Shown: in pieces, positions 34,627-43,405 of the stretch | How the letters are laid out: every line of letters starts with the position of its first letter | Numbering within the stretch: position 1 is the stretch's first letter | Assembly (NCBI RefSeq): GCF_002949735.1 | Contig: NZ_CP026684.1 | Span: 1 to 64,000 of the forward strand | Length of the DNA stretch: 64,000 nucleotides | Direction of reading: 5' to 3' | From: Nostoc sp. 'Peltigera membranacea cyanobiont' N6 | GTDB lineage: Bacteria; Cyanobacteriota; Cyanobacteriia; Cyanobacteriales; Nostocaceae | Translations under genes and position numbers: made by a program | Notes under the pieces: model-generated | Database searches by the model: none | What the model saw: the letters and a program-made list of their open reading frames with translations, nothing else | Told to the model about the DNA's origin: nothing

Positions 34627-35181
34627 ATGAATACTCAAGAAACTCAAGAAATTTTAAATCATCTCATCATTGGAATTACAGCCTTATATACCATTGTGAT
34701 ACTCGTTGATTTCGTTGTGGGAATAATCCATCTGTGGCATAAATTTACACTCAACATCGAATACCATACAAACAACACAACATCTGAACAATCACACCTG
34801 GAATCTATTGATATTAAGAAATCTCTCAATTTGAAAAATCAAAATCAATCAACTAACCGTATTACATCAAAATCAGAACCTCAACCAGACAACTTTGTTA
34901 GCATTGATGTAGACAAAATTGATTTACGGACAGCCAGAAAAATTGCTACTGCCATAAAAAAAGCTTCAACATCCAATCCTGACTTAATTATTAAACAAAA
35001 AGTCAACAGTAAAAGTGTTCCTTTAGCCTGGTTGCAAGCACAGATTAAGCATCGTTTAGAACTGGCACCAGAAATTGTCACACCCATTATTAGAGAATTG
35101 GCTCCTACTGCTTTTACATCTGTTCGAGAGAATATTCAGCATTCTAACATTGCAAAAACAGGTAAACGTAAAGTCAGTTAA
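34627..35181 (+). CDS. Hypothetical protein with one N-terminal membrane segment
   Basis: A 184-residue protein. Residues about 12-38 (IIGITALYTIVILVDFVVGIIHLW) form a transmembrane helix, followed by a polar linker and a basic C-terminal domain (about 95-175, ...DLRTARKIATAIKKAS..., LAWLQAQIKHRL) rich in Lys, which could bind nucleic acid. Family not recognised. It stands between a terminator and a long inverted repeat. A role in anchoring DNA to the membrane is conceivable but unproven. Confidence 0.6.
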   Translation: MNTQETQEILNHLIIGITALYTIVILVDFVVGIIHLWHKFTLNIEYHTNNTTSEQSHLESIDIKKSLNLKNQNQSTNRITSKSEPQPDNFVSIDVDKIDLRTARKIATAIKKASTSNPDLIIKQKVNSKSVPLAWLQAQIKHRLELAPEIVTPIIRELAPTAFTSVRENIQHSNIAKTGKRKVS

Positions 35182-35186
35182 TCATA

Positions 35187-35315
35187 TAAAGAGAGGAATA
35201 TCGATATGGCGGTTATCGCTCGGATGAGAAGACAAAAGTACTTGCTGTACAATCTTTCCAGCAAAGTTTTTGTATCTCCCTCAACTGCACACCGCTATAG
35301 TATTACCTCTCTTTA
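35187..35315. repeat. Long inverted repeat around a 36-codon ORF
   Basis: TAAAGAGAGG (35187-35196) is the exact complement of CCTCTCTTTA (35306-35315), and the pairing continues with gaps toward ATGGCGGT/ACCGCTAT, giving about 25 imperfect pairs. It encloses an ORF from 35206 (ATG, GAGAGG nine bases upstream) to 35316, product MAVIARMRRQKYLLYNLSSK plus 16 more residues. It may be a small non-coding RNA, a MITE or a tiny gene; the sequence alone does not decide. Confidence 0.45.
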
Positions 35316-35406
35316 ATAGGTTTTTAAATCTTTGTATAAAACTAATTTGAAGTTGCTAGATATACAAGCTATCGCTTCTAGGTGATAAATTCAAATTTAA
35401 TTCATT

Positions 35407-36372
35407 ATGGCTATAAGCTTAATAAATACAAATAATACCAGTATTTATACTCCAGAATATACTCTTGCTTCCAATGTTTCAACTCTTAATTATGCTCTCC
35501 AACCTCTGTTTCATGCAGAAGTTTTAGCCATAGATTGTGAAACAACAGGACTTGACCCTCTAACTGATTCTGTTAGACTGATTCAAATAGCTGCACCAAA
35601 CCATCCAGTAGTGCTGATTGATTTACCAGCTATTCCCAAAAGCGATCGCCAACTGCTCAAAAAACTGCTTTGTAACTCTGCTGTCAAAATTGCTCATAAT
35701 GCCAAGTTCGACTGGCAATTTCTCACACTCGCAGGACTTCAACCCTTTGGTCAATTCTTTGATACCCAACTTGCTTATAAAGTTCTAACCGCAGGATTAA
35801 AAACAAGCTCGTCCTTACAAAATATAGTTAAAAAGCTACTACACCTTCAACTAGATAAAACTCAACAAATCAGCGATTGGTGTAAACCTCTTACCAAGGT
35901 TCAATTGCACTATGCTGCCGTAGATGCTGCCATATTGCTTGACCTTTACCCAATTCTCCTCAACAAGTTAAAACAGGCAAAGTTACTCAAAATTGCCCGA
36001 CTGGAATTTCAGTGTATGCCTGTTGTAGCTCAAATGGAACTTAACGGGATGCTATTTGACTTGTCTCGATGGCAGATACTGGGTGCAAAACTAGAAGCTG
36101 AAAAAACAGATACTTTAAACCAACTCAAGCAACTCCGTATTGCTAGCTCTCAGATGTCATTGCTGCCAGAACTGACAGATGCAGTAAACCCGAATTCACC
36201 TCAGCAAGTTTTGGCTGCTTTACAAGCTATTGGGATCAAAATCAACTCAACTAATCAAAGTAAATTGGTTTATGGTAAATTCTCCAGCACGGTAAGTATC
36301 TGCTTTTGCATGAGTAGCAGTTGCTCCAATCAAGGAAGCAGTCATAATTGCAGTCAAAAAGAATCCTTTTAA
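35407..36372 (+). pseudogene. polA: DNA polymerase I-like gene truncated after the exonuclease domain
   Basis: Residues about 35-200 form a complete 3'-5' exonuclease (DEDDy type): LAIDCETTGLDP with D and E, IAHNAKFDWQFL, and YAAVDAAILLDLY. Next begins the polymerase part (EFQCMPVVAQMELNGMLFDLSRW). The resemblance ends near residue 287 (INSTNQSKL, about 36267). The frame continues for some 35 unrelated residues because it runs antisense through the start of another gene (see 36268-36384). The catalytic polymerase palm is missing, so it may act only as an exonuclease, if expressed. The family is clear; the break is inferred from the loss of homology and the second gene fragment. Confidence 0.75.
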
Positions 36373-36384
36373 GCGTTTAATCAT
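36268..36384 (-). pseudogene. 5' fragment of a secreted-protein gene
   Basis: On the minus strand, ATG at 36384 (AAAGG six bases upstream) encodes MIKRLKGFFLTAIMTASLIG and then ATATHAKADTYRAGEF, a textbook signal peptide with an AKA cleavage site. The frame then runs into the truncated polymerase gene and loses protein character. So the junction near 36267 joins the fronts of two genes facing each other. The mature protein is unknown. Confidence 0.65.
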
Positions 36385-36529
36385 ATTTACCTTTGGAATT
36401 TTCTGATAATGACAAAAATCTTTTTTAATTCGTTACTTTGTTGGTATTCGTTCACCGATATTAACCTAGTTACTGATATTTTCAGAAGATTAGATAATTT
36501 CTGCGATCGCTGAAGGATTTATATCTGGT

Positions 36530-38848
36530 TTATACCCAACCTAAATCCTCTAAAGCTTGACTAACCTGCGGACGTAATTGCCAGTGCCATTCTCGTTGAG
36601 TAGTAGTTTCGGTATCTTCCAGAGTTTTCCAATAACCAGAAGCCAACATTAGTGACCAGAACGGTTTACCATTGTCGTCACGTTCAGGTGGCAAATAGTT
36701 TAAGTAATTTGCAAGCAGTTCTGCTATTCTGGCGTATTGGAGATTTGCACCACCAAAATGCTCATATTCAGCTGCCTGTGATAACCCAGTTGCAGTGATA
36801 GTTTGTCCAAGTGCATAATAGTGAGCTTTGAGCATAAGTTTATGGCTATCCGTCAGTTGGCTCCTGATGGCTACAAAAGCTTGCTTATAATCGTCCACTG
36901 TCGGAAAATCAATAGCTAAAACCTCTTGGATAACATAGCTTTTGAATGTGTCTATGTCCGTAAAATAGCGATAACCAAGACGATTTGCAGCTGATTCTAT
37001 TTCCTTATCTGCATCAATTAGCAGGGCAATTGGTTGACTTTTCCCTGACTGCAAGCCATTGGGCCACGCTAAATCAAGTACTGCACTCACTATTCCTGTG
37101 GAATCAGTAATTTCGTACATCAATTCACCAATCGGCAATCCCTGCTTCTGTACCCATGCATTACATTCTTCTAGAACTTTTTCGTCAGTCAGTGGTACAA
37201 CCGCAGTGGAGATTTCAACGACTTCTTGCTCTAAGATTGAATCTGTCATTTTTGGTTCTGGAATATCCCCAGCTAATAGACTATTCAAAAAGCTATTGGC
37301 AGCTTGAGCTAAAAGTTCACGACGTGCGGCTAAGAAATAATGGTAGTTTTCAATTTGCCACAAACTGCGTTCCATCGGTATCCAGTGCGTTGCAATCGCA
37401 CCGGGTTGTGTTTGCTCGAATGCCTCAAAATATTCCGAAGGGTGTCGGTTTGAGACTTTTAGATTGGTTTCTTGGGTTAGAAAAGTGAGGTTAGCGATCG
37501 CATTAACTTCGGATTTTGGGTATCCGCCTTTGTAAAGTAGCGACTTGGGGAAAATATGATGAACTTGTAAGCAGCTGTGCTTACCTAGAAGATGTTTGGA
37601 TAGTTCAATGCCACTATCCCAATCTTGTGCTTGATGCACGCGGGTAAGCATATAAAGTAACGGGTAAAACCTTGCTCCCATACCCCAGCCTTGAAAGTCA
37701 ATAGCTTTGATTTCCAAGTCCCCGCGATTTTGTCGTAGGTTGGCGATGAGTTGGTCTAGCGGGTTATCTTCAGATTCCAATACGTGTAAATCTTGGGTTA
37801 AAACACTCTCAGTTGAACCTGCGTACCGTCCCCACAGTAAAGTATGTACATACCAGTACAATAACTTGTCGCGTTCTTTGTGATCTCTAAGATGTCCGCC
37901 ACGCCCAACAAGGTAGCGCACCATGACAGGAAAGGCGTAAATGCCGCCCAGTACGCGATTGTGGTCGAGTCCAAGCCGACCAGAAATCAGGTTGAGCAGC
38001 GTATCAATAGCTTTTTCTGCCTTGTATAGCCCGTCCTGAAATGTCACAGTCTTGACATCTTTGAGTGCGGAAAACATTGCCTCTCCGGTGATAACTGCAT
38101 TGATGCACCGGAGCAACCACTCCAAACGAAACTCAAACCCTGCTTTTTTCCATTTTGTGAGGCGTGCTTTGAGTTCGTTGCGAGCATCAGGCCATTGAGC
38201 GCAAATTTTTGCTAGTGCTAAATCACCTTTAGATAGCTTGGTTCCTCCACTGTTGACAGTGTTGAAAATTTCCACAACTACATCAACTGTTTTATCTTCA
38301 CCACTGACTTCTTCAATATGCAAATTGATATTTTTAATGCCTTCAAGCTTATTCAAACTATTAATGTAAGTGGTCAATTTAGGAGCCAGTTCTGAAACTT
38401 TTAGTAACCGCTGAATAAAAACTCCTACACCTTGTTGCATCAATTCAGTGACATTCACCCACAAAGGGTTCTCCTTCATTTTCAGGGGAGCGTAAAATTC
38501 AAATATTTCTTCCTCCAAGTGGAAATGCAAACCAGTGAAAGCTTCCACATTGCCATCAAAAAACTGAGGCGGTTTGCCCCGCACGATCCCATAGAATGAG
38601 GTGATGCGCTGTTGCCCATCTAGTAGCAGTTTAACTGAACCCGTAGAAAGCTTCCCATCGCCACGAGCATGGTCAATTGCTTGTTCAGTTTTAGTTTCCC
38701 ACACTAATAAGCTACCGATGGGATGCCTGCGATATAGTGAATTCATTAAACCGCGCACTTGATCGCGATTCCAAACGTAACCCCGTTGGAATTCTGGTAG
38801 GGCAATACTGCCCATGTCAATTTGGTCAAGGATAGTAGTAATGTTCAT
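36530..38848 (-). CDS. GmrSD-like DUF262 protein with HNH domain
   Basis: A 772-residue protein. The N-terminal DUF262 (ParB-like/GmrS) domain shows LPEFQRGYVWNRDQVRGLMNS and the diagnostic DGQQR (77-81). A later HNH region (about 425-470) reads LQVHHIFPKSLLYKGG and then ANLTFLTQETN. The C-terminal 270 residues are unassigned. DUF262-HNH proteins act as nucleotide-dependent type IV restriction enzymes against modified phage DNA. It closes the defence island downstream of the helicase-nuclease pair but is separated from it by a 382-base gap holding a MITE-like repeat. The defence role is from the family; specificity is unknown. Confidence 0.85.
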   Translation of the reverse strand: MNITTILDQIDMGSIALPEFQRGYVWNRDQVRGLMNSLYRRHPIGSLLVWETKTEQAIDHARGDGKLSTGSVKLLLDGQQRITSFYGIVRGKPPQFFDGNVEAFTGLHFHLEEEIFEFYAPLKMKENPLWVNVTELMQQGVGVFIQRLLKVSELAPKLTTYINSLNKLEGIKNINLHIEEVSGEDKTVDVVVEIFNTVNSGGTKLSKGDLALAKICAQWPDARNELKARLTKWKKAGFEFRLEWLLRCINAVITGEAMFSALKDVKTVTFQDGLYKAEKAIDTLLNLISGRLGLDHNRVLGGIYAFPVMVRYLVGRGGHLRDHKERDKLLYWYVHTLLWGRYAGSTESVLTQDLHVLESEDNPLDQLIANLRQNRGDLEIKAIDFQGWGMGARFYPLLYMLTRVHQAQDWDSGIELSKHLLGKHSCLQVHHIFPKSLLYKGGYPKSEVNAIANLTFLTQETNLKVSNRHPSEYFEAFEQTQPGAIATHWIPMERSLWQIENYHYFLAARRELLAQAANSFLNSLLAGDIPEPKMTDSILEQEVVEISTAVVPLTDEKVLEECNAWVQKQGLPIGELMYEITDSTGIVSAVLDLAWPNGLQSGKSQPIALLIDADKEIESAANRLGYRYFTDIDTFKSYVIQEVLAIDFPTVDDYKQAFVAIRSQLTDSHKLMLKAHYYALGQTITATGLSQAAEYEHFGGANLQYARIAELLANYLNYLPPERDDNGKPFWSLMLASGYWKTLEDTETTTQREWHWQLRPQVSQALEDLGWV

Positions 38849-38976
38849 AGGCTATTTTTGCTCTTTTGTTACAAGTTCTATAACCGGGTATTCACTTAAA
38901 AAATCAGATACTTTAAATGATGAGATAATATTTGGATTGCCTTGAAAAAGCTGATACATCATTGCTTATTACATTC

Positions 38977-39097
38977 TGATATAGCAGCCCGATTTGATTT
39001 TTGAAATTACTTGCGTAGGAAGGGAACAGGGAATAGAGAAGAAGGGAGTATAAGTGTACTGAGTTTTTTTCAAAAATCAAATATGGTTCCTATATCA
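38977..39097. mobile_element. MITE-like element with about 30-base terminal inverted repeats
   Basis: Left arm TGATATAGCAGCCCGATTTG plus ATTTTTGAAA (38977-39006) pairs with the complementary arm 39068-39097 with few mismatches. Between them are about 60 bases with no ORF. Terminal repeats, short length and non-coding content fit a non-autonomous transposon, sitting in the gap between the nuclease and DUF262 genes. Confidence 0.7.
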
Positions 39098-39230
39098 CTA
39101 TTTTTTTACTATTGCACTATCATCAATTGCCTAAAATATCAACCAAATAAACTGCTATCCTACTCCCTATCTTTGAACCATTGGTAACAAACAAGTTGCA
39201 CCTATTTTTGCTAAATAATTATTAGATCAG

Positions 39231-40253
39231 CTATGGATATATAGGTTTTACCCCCTTGCCACCATTAGGAGTTTTGCAATACCAACGTAAATCACAGCTT
39301 TTACAATCTTGTTCACTAATATCGCCCGGAGCGGGAGCCTCCCATTTGTTAGTACAACGTGATTGTTCAATCTGATTTACCGTCTTAGTAAACTCATTTA
39401 TCGCCACTTGAATTTCGCTAGGCTCAATACTGACTTCCACAAGAGCATTAACGGGACGTTTAGATGGGCAGGTAGATCCGTCAAGTTCGTTAAGGAAATA
39501 CAAAACCGCTTTTCGTGGCAAAACGCCGTGCTTGCGTTGGTAGAGATAGGCATAAACTCGCATTTGGAATTCATACGTCTCTAAGTCTTTAGGCTTTAAA
39601 CCAACGCGACTACTACCTTTGTAGTCCCACATTTCACAGTTTGCAGGGTCTAAGTTTTCATCACTTATATCTACAAGCAGATCCACAACTCCATGAAGAA
39701 CATGATTAGTCTGATCTGCCTGCAATCTATGTTCTGTGTCTTTAACGCGTGGATAAAGTGTCGGGCCTTCGAGAGCATTGAAATATTGGAGAATCTTTAC
39801 AGCTTGAACTCGCGTATCCGATCTAATAGCCAGAATTCCTTTGCTATTCAAACCATTCTCAACCTGAATAAAATACCTGATAATATCGCTTGGAGGTGAT
39901 GGTACTGCTTCCCCAGTCTTCTGTGCGCCTTTAACTTCATTAAAATAGTCACGAATCTCTTCTTCACTGAGAGTAAGTCCATTATCAGGAAGCAAGCCTT
40001 TGTTTGACGGATCAACTATTCCATGATAGTGGGCATGACAGCGATCTAAAACTTGGTGAATTATAGTACCAAAGTAAGTTTGAGTTTGCTGGGCAGGTGC
40101 ATATTTGTGAACATTAAAAGCACCATACTGACGGGCGCAGCGCCGAAAAGAAACAACATCTTGAGTAACACTGTATCGGCGTTTTACCACAGTATTATTA
40201 GATAGAGGTACAGAAATCCCTTTAAATGGTTTTGTCATAAATAATTTATTCAA
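39231..40253 (-). CDS. Cas4/RecB-type PD-(D/E)XK nuclease with Fe-S cysteines
   Basis: A 340-residue nuclease of the RecB/AddB/Cas4 clan. C39 in FRRCARQYGAF together with C317, C320 and C326 (CKSCDLRWYC) makes the four-cysteine iron-sulphur pattern. The catalytic core shows HGVVDLLVD (near 188) and MWDYKGSS (near 208), the D...(D/E)xK motif. Its start overlaps the UvrD helicase stop by four bases, so the two act together, presumably as a helicase-nuclease that processes DNA ends. It is encoded right after DISARM and may be a further layer of that island. Confidence 0.85.
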   Translation of the reverse strand: MNKLFMTKPFKGISVPLSNNTVVKRRYSVTQDVVSFRRCARQYGAFNVHKYAPAQQTQTYFGTIIHQVLDRCHAHYHGIVDPSNKGLLPDNGLTLSEEEIRDYFNEVKGAQKTGEAVPSPPSDIIRYFIQVENGLNSKGILAIRSDTRVQAVKILQYFNALEGPTLYPRVKDTEHRLQADQTNHVLHGVVDLLVDISDENLDPANCEMWDYKGSSRVGLKPKDLETYEFQMRVYAYLYQRKHGVLPRKAVLYFLNELDGSTCPSKRPVNALVEVSIEPSEIQVAINEFTKTVNQIEQSRCTNKWEAPAPGDISEQDCKSCDLRWYCKTPNGGKGVKPIYP

Positions 40254-42460
40254 ATTACGAGTGTATTTTGTCGAAAATTAGTGTAGTTACGTCCAGGTGC
40301 AGCTACATGATTTTTAATATGATCTTGTGTGCCAACTAAAATTAGACCATGCTGTGCGCGTGAGTAAGCTACATATAGTAAACGGATATCATCTTCAACC
40401 GCCAGTAATTCTGGAGTTCGTGTATTTCTAGGATAAATATCCTGCCTAAATGGTTCTAAATCTCGCTCCAGAATTTGTGCGGCTCCAACCTCTCCTCTTT
40501 TACCCAGTTGTCCAACTAAGACAAAAGGAAACTCTAAACCTTTAGCTTGGTGAATAGTCATTACTGGTAGATACCCTTGGGGTACAATTACTTCTTCATC
40601 TTCGTCATCATCAATCCCAGCGTCTATCAGGTAGCTTATAAACATGCTGTAAAAACGATGCAGAAAACCTGGATCAAGATCAGTTCCATCTGAGTTTGAG
40701 CGCAAACCATCTAATTTAAAACTGTGATATCCATCAAAAAGACGACTAACCTTAGAAAGACGTAAATTTCTTACAGGTTCTTGTTGCCATGTTTGAAATG
40801 GTTCTAGGGCGAGAATTCGATAGATAATTTCTAGTAGATTCAGGTTTAGAAAAACACTTTGATTGTTGAATGCACACAACTTGGGCAGTTCTTCATTACT
40901 ACGTTTTAAGTAGTCATCTAATTGTTGTGTGGCAACCTGAGATTTACTTCTAACTATATCCAATGTTTTAAACCATTCATCAATGGTTGCAACCCATGAG
41001 AAAGGTTTTCCAGTTGGATCTTTGTATTTGTAACTAAAAGTGTGTTTTCTATCAATCACCTGTACCAAAGCAGCAAGTAAACACTGCACTTCTTCGCTTT
41101 CCATAAATGACTTTGAGCGAGGATTATAAACGGGAAGATTATGTTTCTGGAATGCAGCAAGATACAATCCGGCGTTGTTTTTTGAGTCTTTAGCACTACG
41201 CATCAGCAAAACACACTGGCTAAGATCAGATATGATTCCATCACCTATTAAGTGGTTCTTGATTAAACTGGCAACAGCATCTGGTAAATTACCTGCGTTT
41301 TTCTGAGTTATCCAAGAAACAGCAGGGTATGAGCCAGTAATGGAAGATGCTGCATTGACTGGATTTTTACCGGGCGCACGTACCCCAGAAGTTTTCATTT
41401 CTGGAAAAGAAGTGATGTAGTCGTTAAAAAAATTAACGATACTAGAGTGAGAACGGTAGTTTTTATCTAGTTGAATTTGTTTAGGAGATACACCGAAGGC
41501 TGCTAGGCAAGCTTTGTCAAAATTAACCATGCAGGATACATTTCCACCTCGGAAACGGTATAAAGCTTGATCATCATCCCCCACTACGGTAATACTGTGT
41601 GGTGTCTGGTTAGCAAGGGCAAGATATATCTGCTCTTGGATTGGATTAGTATCTTGGTATTCATCAACGAGTATGTGCAGCAGTGGAAGCTGATTTTGAC
41701 CATCTCCTTCTAAAAATCGTTTACTAGCAGAAGAGGTTAGGAATTCAAGAAAGCAAGCTTGAAGATGAGCAAAGTCACAACGATATTTATCCCGCAATGC
41801 TTGAGTATATTGCTGGTAAAAACCTGCAAGAGTTGCCCAGTTTTCACCAGCCAAAATCATCTTTTGGACATCAACATAATCTTCTACAATATGGTTAAAA
41901 AGTGTGACTGCTGCCTTAGCACGCTTCCACTTGTTAGGAGGATATTTTTTGTCTCTCCAATCACGAACAGCATGAGCAAACTGTGTCCAGAAGTTTAAAT
42001 CTTGATGATCTGCAATTGAAGCATGACGATAAACAAATAGATCCTGTTCTACCTGATCGAGAAGTCGAACATTTTGATATTTCGGGTAACGGTATTCTTG
42101 GAGGATGTCATTACATAGGCTATGCAATGTCCCTATCCTTATCTCTGCTAAGTCTACGTCTCGAAGACTAGAATCGGCGTTCTGTAATGCTACTAAGTAA
42201 GTAGCCAATCTGTCTTCAAGGTTACGCGCTGCCTTTTGAGTGAAGGTGGTTAACAAAATTGAGCGTGGTTTAACCCCATCTACACAAAGCAGTTTTAAGG
42301 TGCGTGTAACCAATACCTCACTTTTCCCTGAACCTGGCCCTGCTATCAGCCATAAAGAACCTCCGCTATACTCTACAGCTTCCTTCTGTTTGTTATCCAG
42401 GTCATAACCACGAGCATTAGATTGAGCAATACACGAATGAAAGGTAGTTAAGTTAATCAT
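40250..42460 (-). CDS. UvrD/Rep-type superfamily 1 helicase
   Basis: A 736-residue SF1A helicase: Walker A GPGSGKS (41-47), DEYQDT (about 264), GDDDQALYRFRG, TIHQAKGLEFPFVLVGQ (about 635) and LLYVAYSRAQHGLILVG. All canonical motifs are present. The nuclease gene follows with a four-base overlap, so the pair resembles AddAB-like end processing, but with nuclease and helicase on separate chains. It starts 147 bases after drmC in the same direction and could be co-transcribed or have its own promoter. Confidence 0.9.
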   Translation of the reverse strand: MINLTTFHSCIAQSNARGYDLDNKQKEAVEYSGGSLWLIAGPGSGKSEVLVTRTLKLLCVDGVKPRSILLTTFTQKAARNLEDRLATYLVALQNADSSLRDVDLAEIRIGTLHSLCNDILQEYRYPKYQNVRLLDQVEQDLFVYRHASIADHQDLNFWTQFAHAVRDWRDKKYPPNKWKRAKAAVTLFNHIVEDYVDVQKMILAGENWATLAGFYQQYTQALRDKYRCDFAHLQACFLEFLTSSASKRFLEGDGQNQLPLLHILVDEYQDTNPIQEQIYLALANQTPHSITVVGDDDQALYRFRGGNVSCMVNFDKACLAAFGVSPKQIQLDKNYRSHSSIVNFFNDYITSFPEMKTSGVRAPGKNPVNAASSITGSYPAVSWITQKNAGNLPDAVASLIKNHLIGDGIISDLSQCVLLMRSAKDSKNNAGLYLAAFQKHNLPVYNPRSKSFMESEEVQCLLAALVQVIDRKHTFSYKYKDPTGKPFSWVATIDEWFKTLDIVRSKSQVATQQLDDYLKRSNEELPKLCAFNNQSVFLNLNLLEIIYRILALEPFQTWQQEPVRNLRLSKVSRLFDGYHSFKLDGLRSNSDGTDLDPGFLHRFYSMFISYLIDAGIDDDEDEEVIVPQGYLPVMTIHQAKGLEFPFVLVGQLGKRGEVGAAQILERDLEPFRQDIYPRNTRTPELLAVEDDIRLLYVAYSRAQHGLILVGTQDHIKNHVAAPGRNYTNFRQNTLVI

Positions 42461-42607
42461 TTATAAGAGTTTTAGGTTAAACATTAAATAAAGTTCATCC
42501 ACTAAGCTAGCATTCCGAGTTGAAGTTGTTTTATTGATGTAATGATGCAGTAGTATTTGTGGTTGTCTTAAAAAAGCTAATAGGTCATAACATCTTGCTT
42601 AAAATAG

Positions 42608-43405
42608 TCAGATTCCAGGAATTCGACATAGAATATTTCTTGTAACCAAGCTTTCAAATTGCATTTGCAAAGCAATAGCCGTTACTGGGTCATTAAGTAA
42701 TACACCAGCTTCGATATTGCGCTCATGAGCCGCTTCTGTAAAATTGGCGGAGGTAACAAGTACACGCTCCTTATCTACAACAACACACTTGGCGTGTAAA
42801 CAAGCTTTTGATTCCACACCCACCGTCAGCGATCGCGGATCGTGAAATACTTCAGGTAGTCTTTTTCCTGGCCAAATATCTTGGCGAAAACTATTGGCAA
42901 ACTCCCGTAGTAAAGTAGATGTTGGTACTTCATTATTGTGTGGTCGATTAACGTTAAGAAACATTCGCACATTTAATTCTGGGTTAAAATCCATTCGTTC
43001 TGCCAGCACCATAAATAACTCTCGTGCTTTTTGTCTTTTATCAATAGCAAAACTAGAAATCAGAACGCTTATTTTGGCAGTGCTAAACAACTCGCGCACA
43101 ACAACACTAGTATCGCGGCTTTGAGAACCAGCAATTTCTGGGCCAGTCCAAACCAAATCAACGCGATCGCTTACAGCTTGGGATGTACTTCGTTCCTCTG
43201 CCAGCAGTCGCAGTGTGTAAGCAATATGCTGAAAATGTACGCCCATAACATTGAGGCGGTTGAGTTCATCAACAATATCTCGATTTAAAGCCGCAGGGAT
43301 GTAGTTAGCTACATTGGATATAGAAAAGGGCGGGGAAAGTCTGCCAGTTTCTAAAGCTGCTGCTAAATTAACGAGGGTTGGACGACTGAGGTTGAGAAAA
43401 CCCAT
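42608..43405 (-). CDS. drmC: DISARM protein DrmC, PLD-family
   Basis: A 265-residue phospholipase D-superfamily protein. One HKD motif is visible: H204-x-K206-x4-D211, then N221 and E228/E232 (HAKCVVVDKERVLVTSANFT plus EAAHERN). A single HKD motif in a protein of this size suggests a dimer. It begins on the last base of drmB, as in DISARM operons. DrmC is the nuclease-like subunit that is dispensable in some experiments with class 2 DISARM. Identity is secured by the neighbours drmB and drmA. Confidence 0.88.
   Translation of the reverse strand: MGFLNLSRPTLVNLAAALETGRLSPPFSISNVANYIPAALNRDIVDELNRLNVMGVHFQHIAYTLRLLAEERSTSQAVSDRVDLVWTGPEIAGSQSRDTSVVVRELFSTAKISVLISSFAIDKRQKARELFMVLAERMDFNPELNVRMFLNVNRPHNNEVPTSTLLREFANSFRQDIWPGKRLPEVFHDPRSLTVGVESKACLHAKCVVVDKERVLVTSANFTEAAHERNIEAGVLLNDPVTAIALQMQFESLVTRNILCRIPGI

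Noticed and set aside
39231..40253. Cas4 of a CRISPR system
   Set aside because: No CRISPR repeats or other cas genes in the window, and the gene is coupled to a UvrD-like helicase instead.
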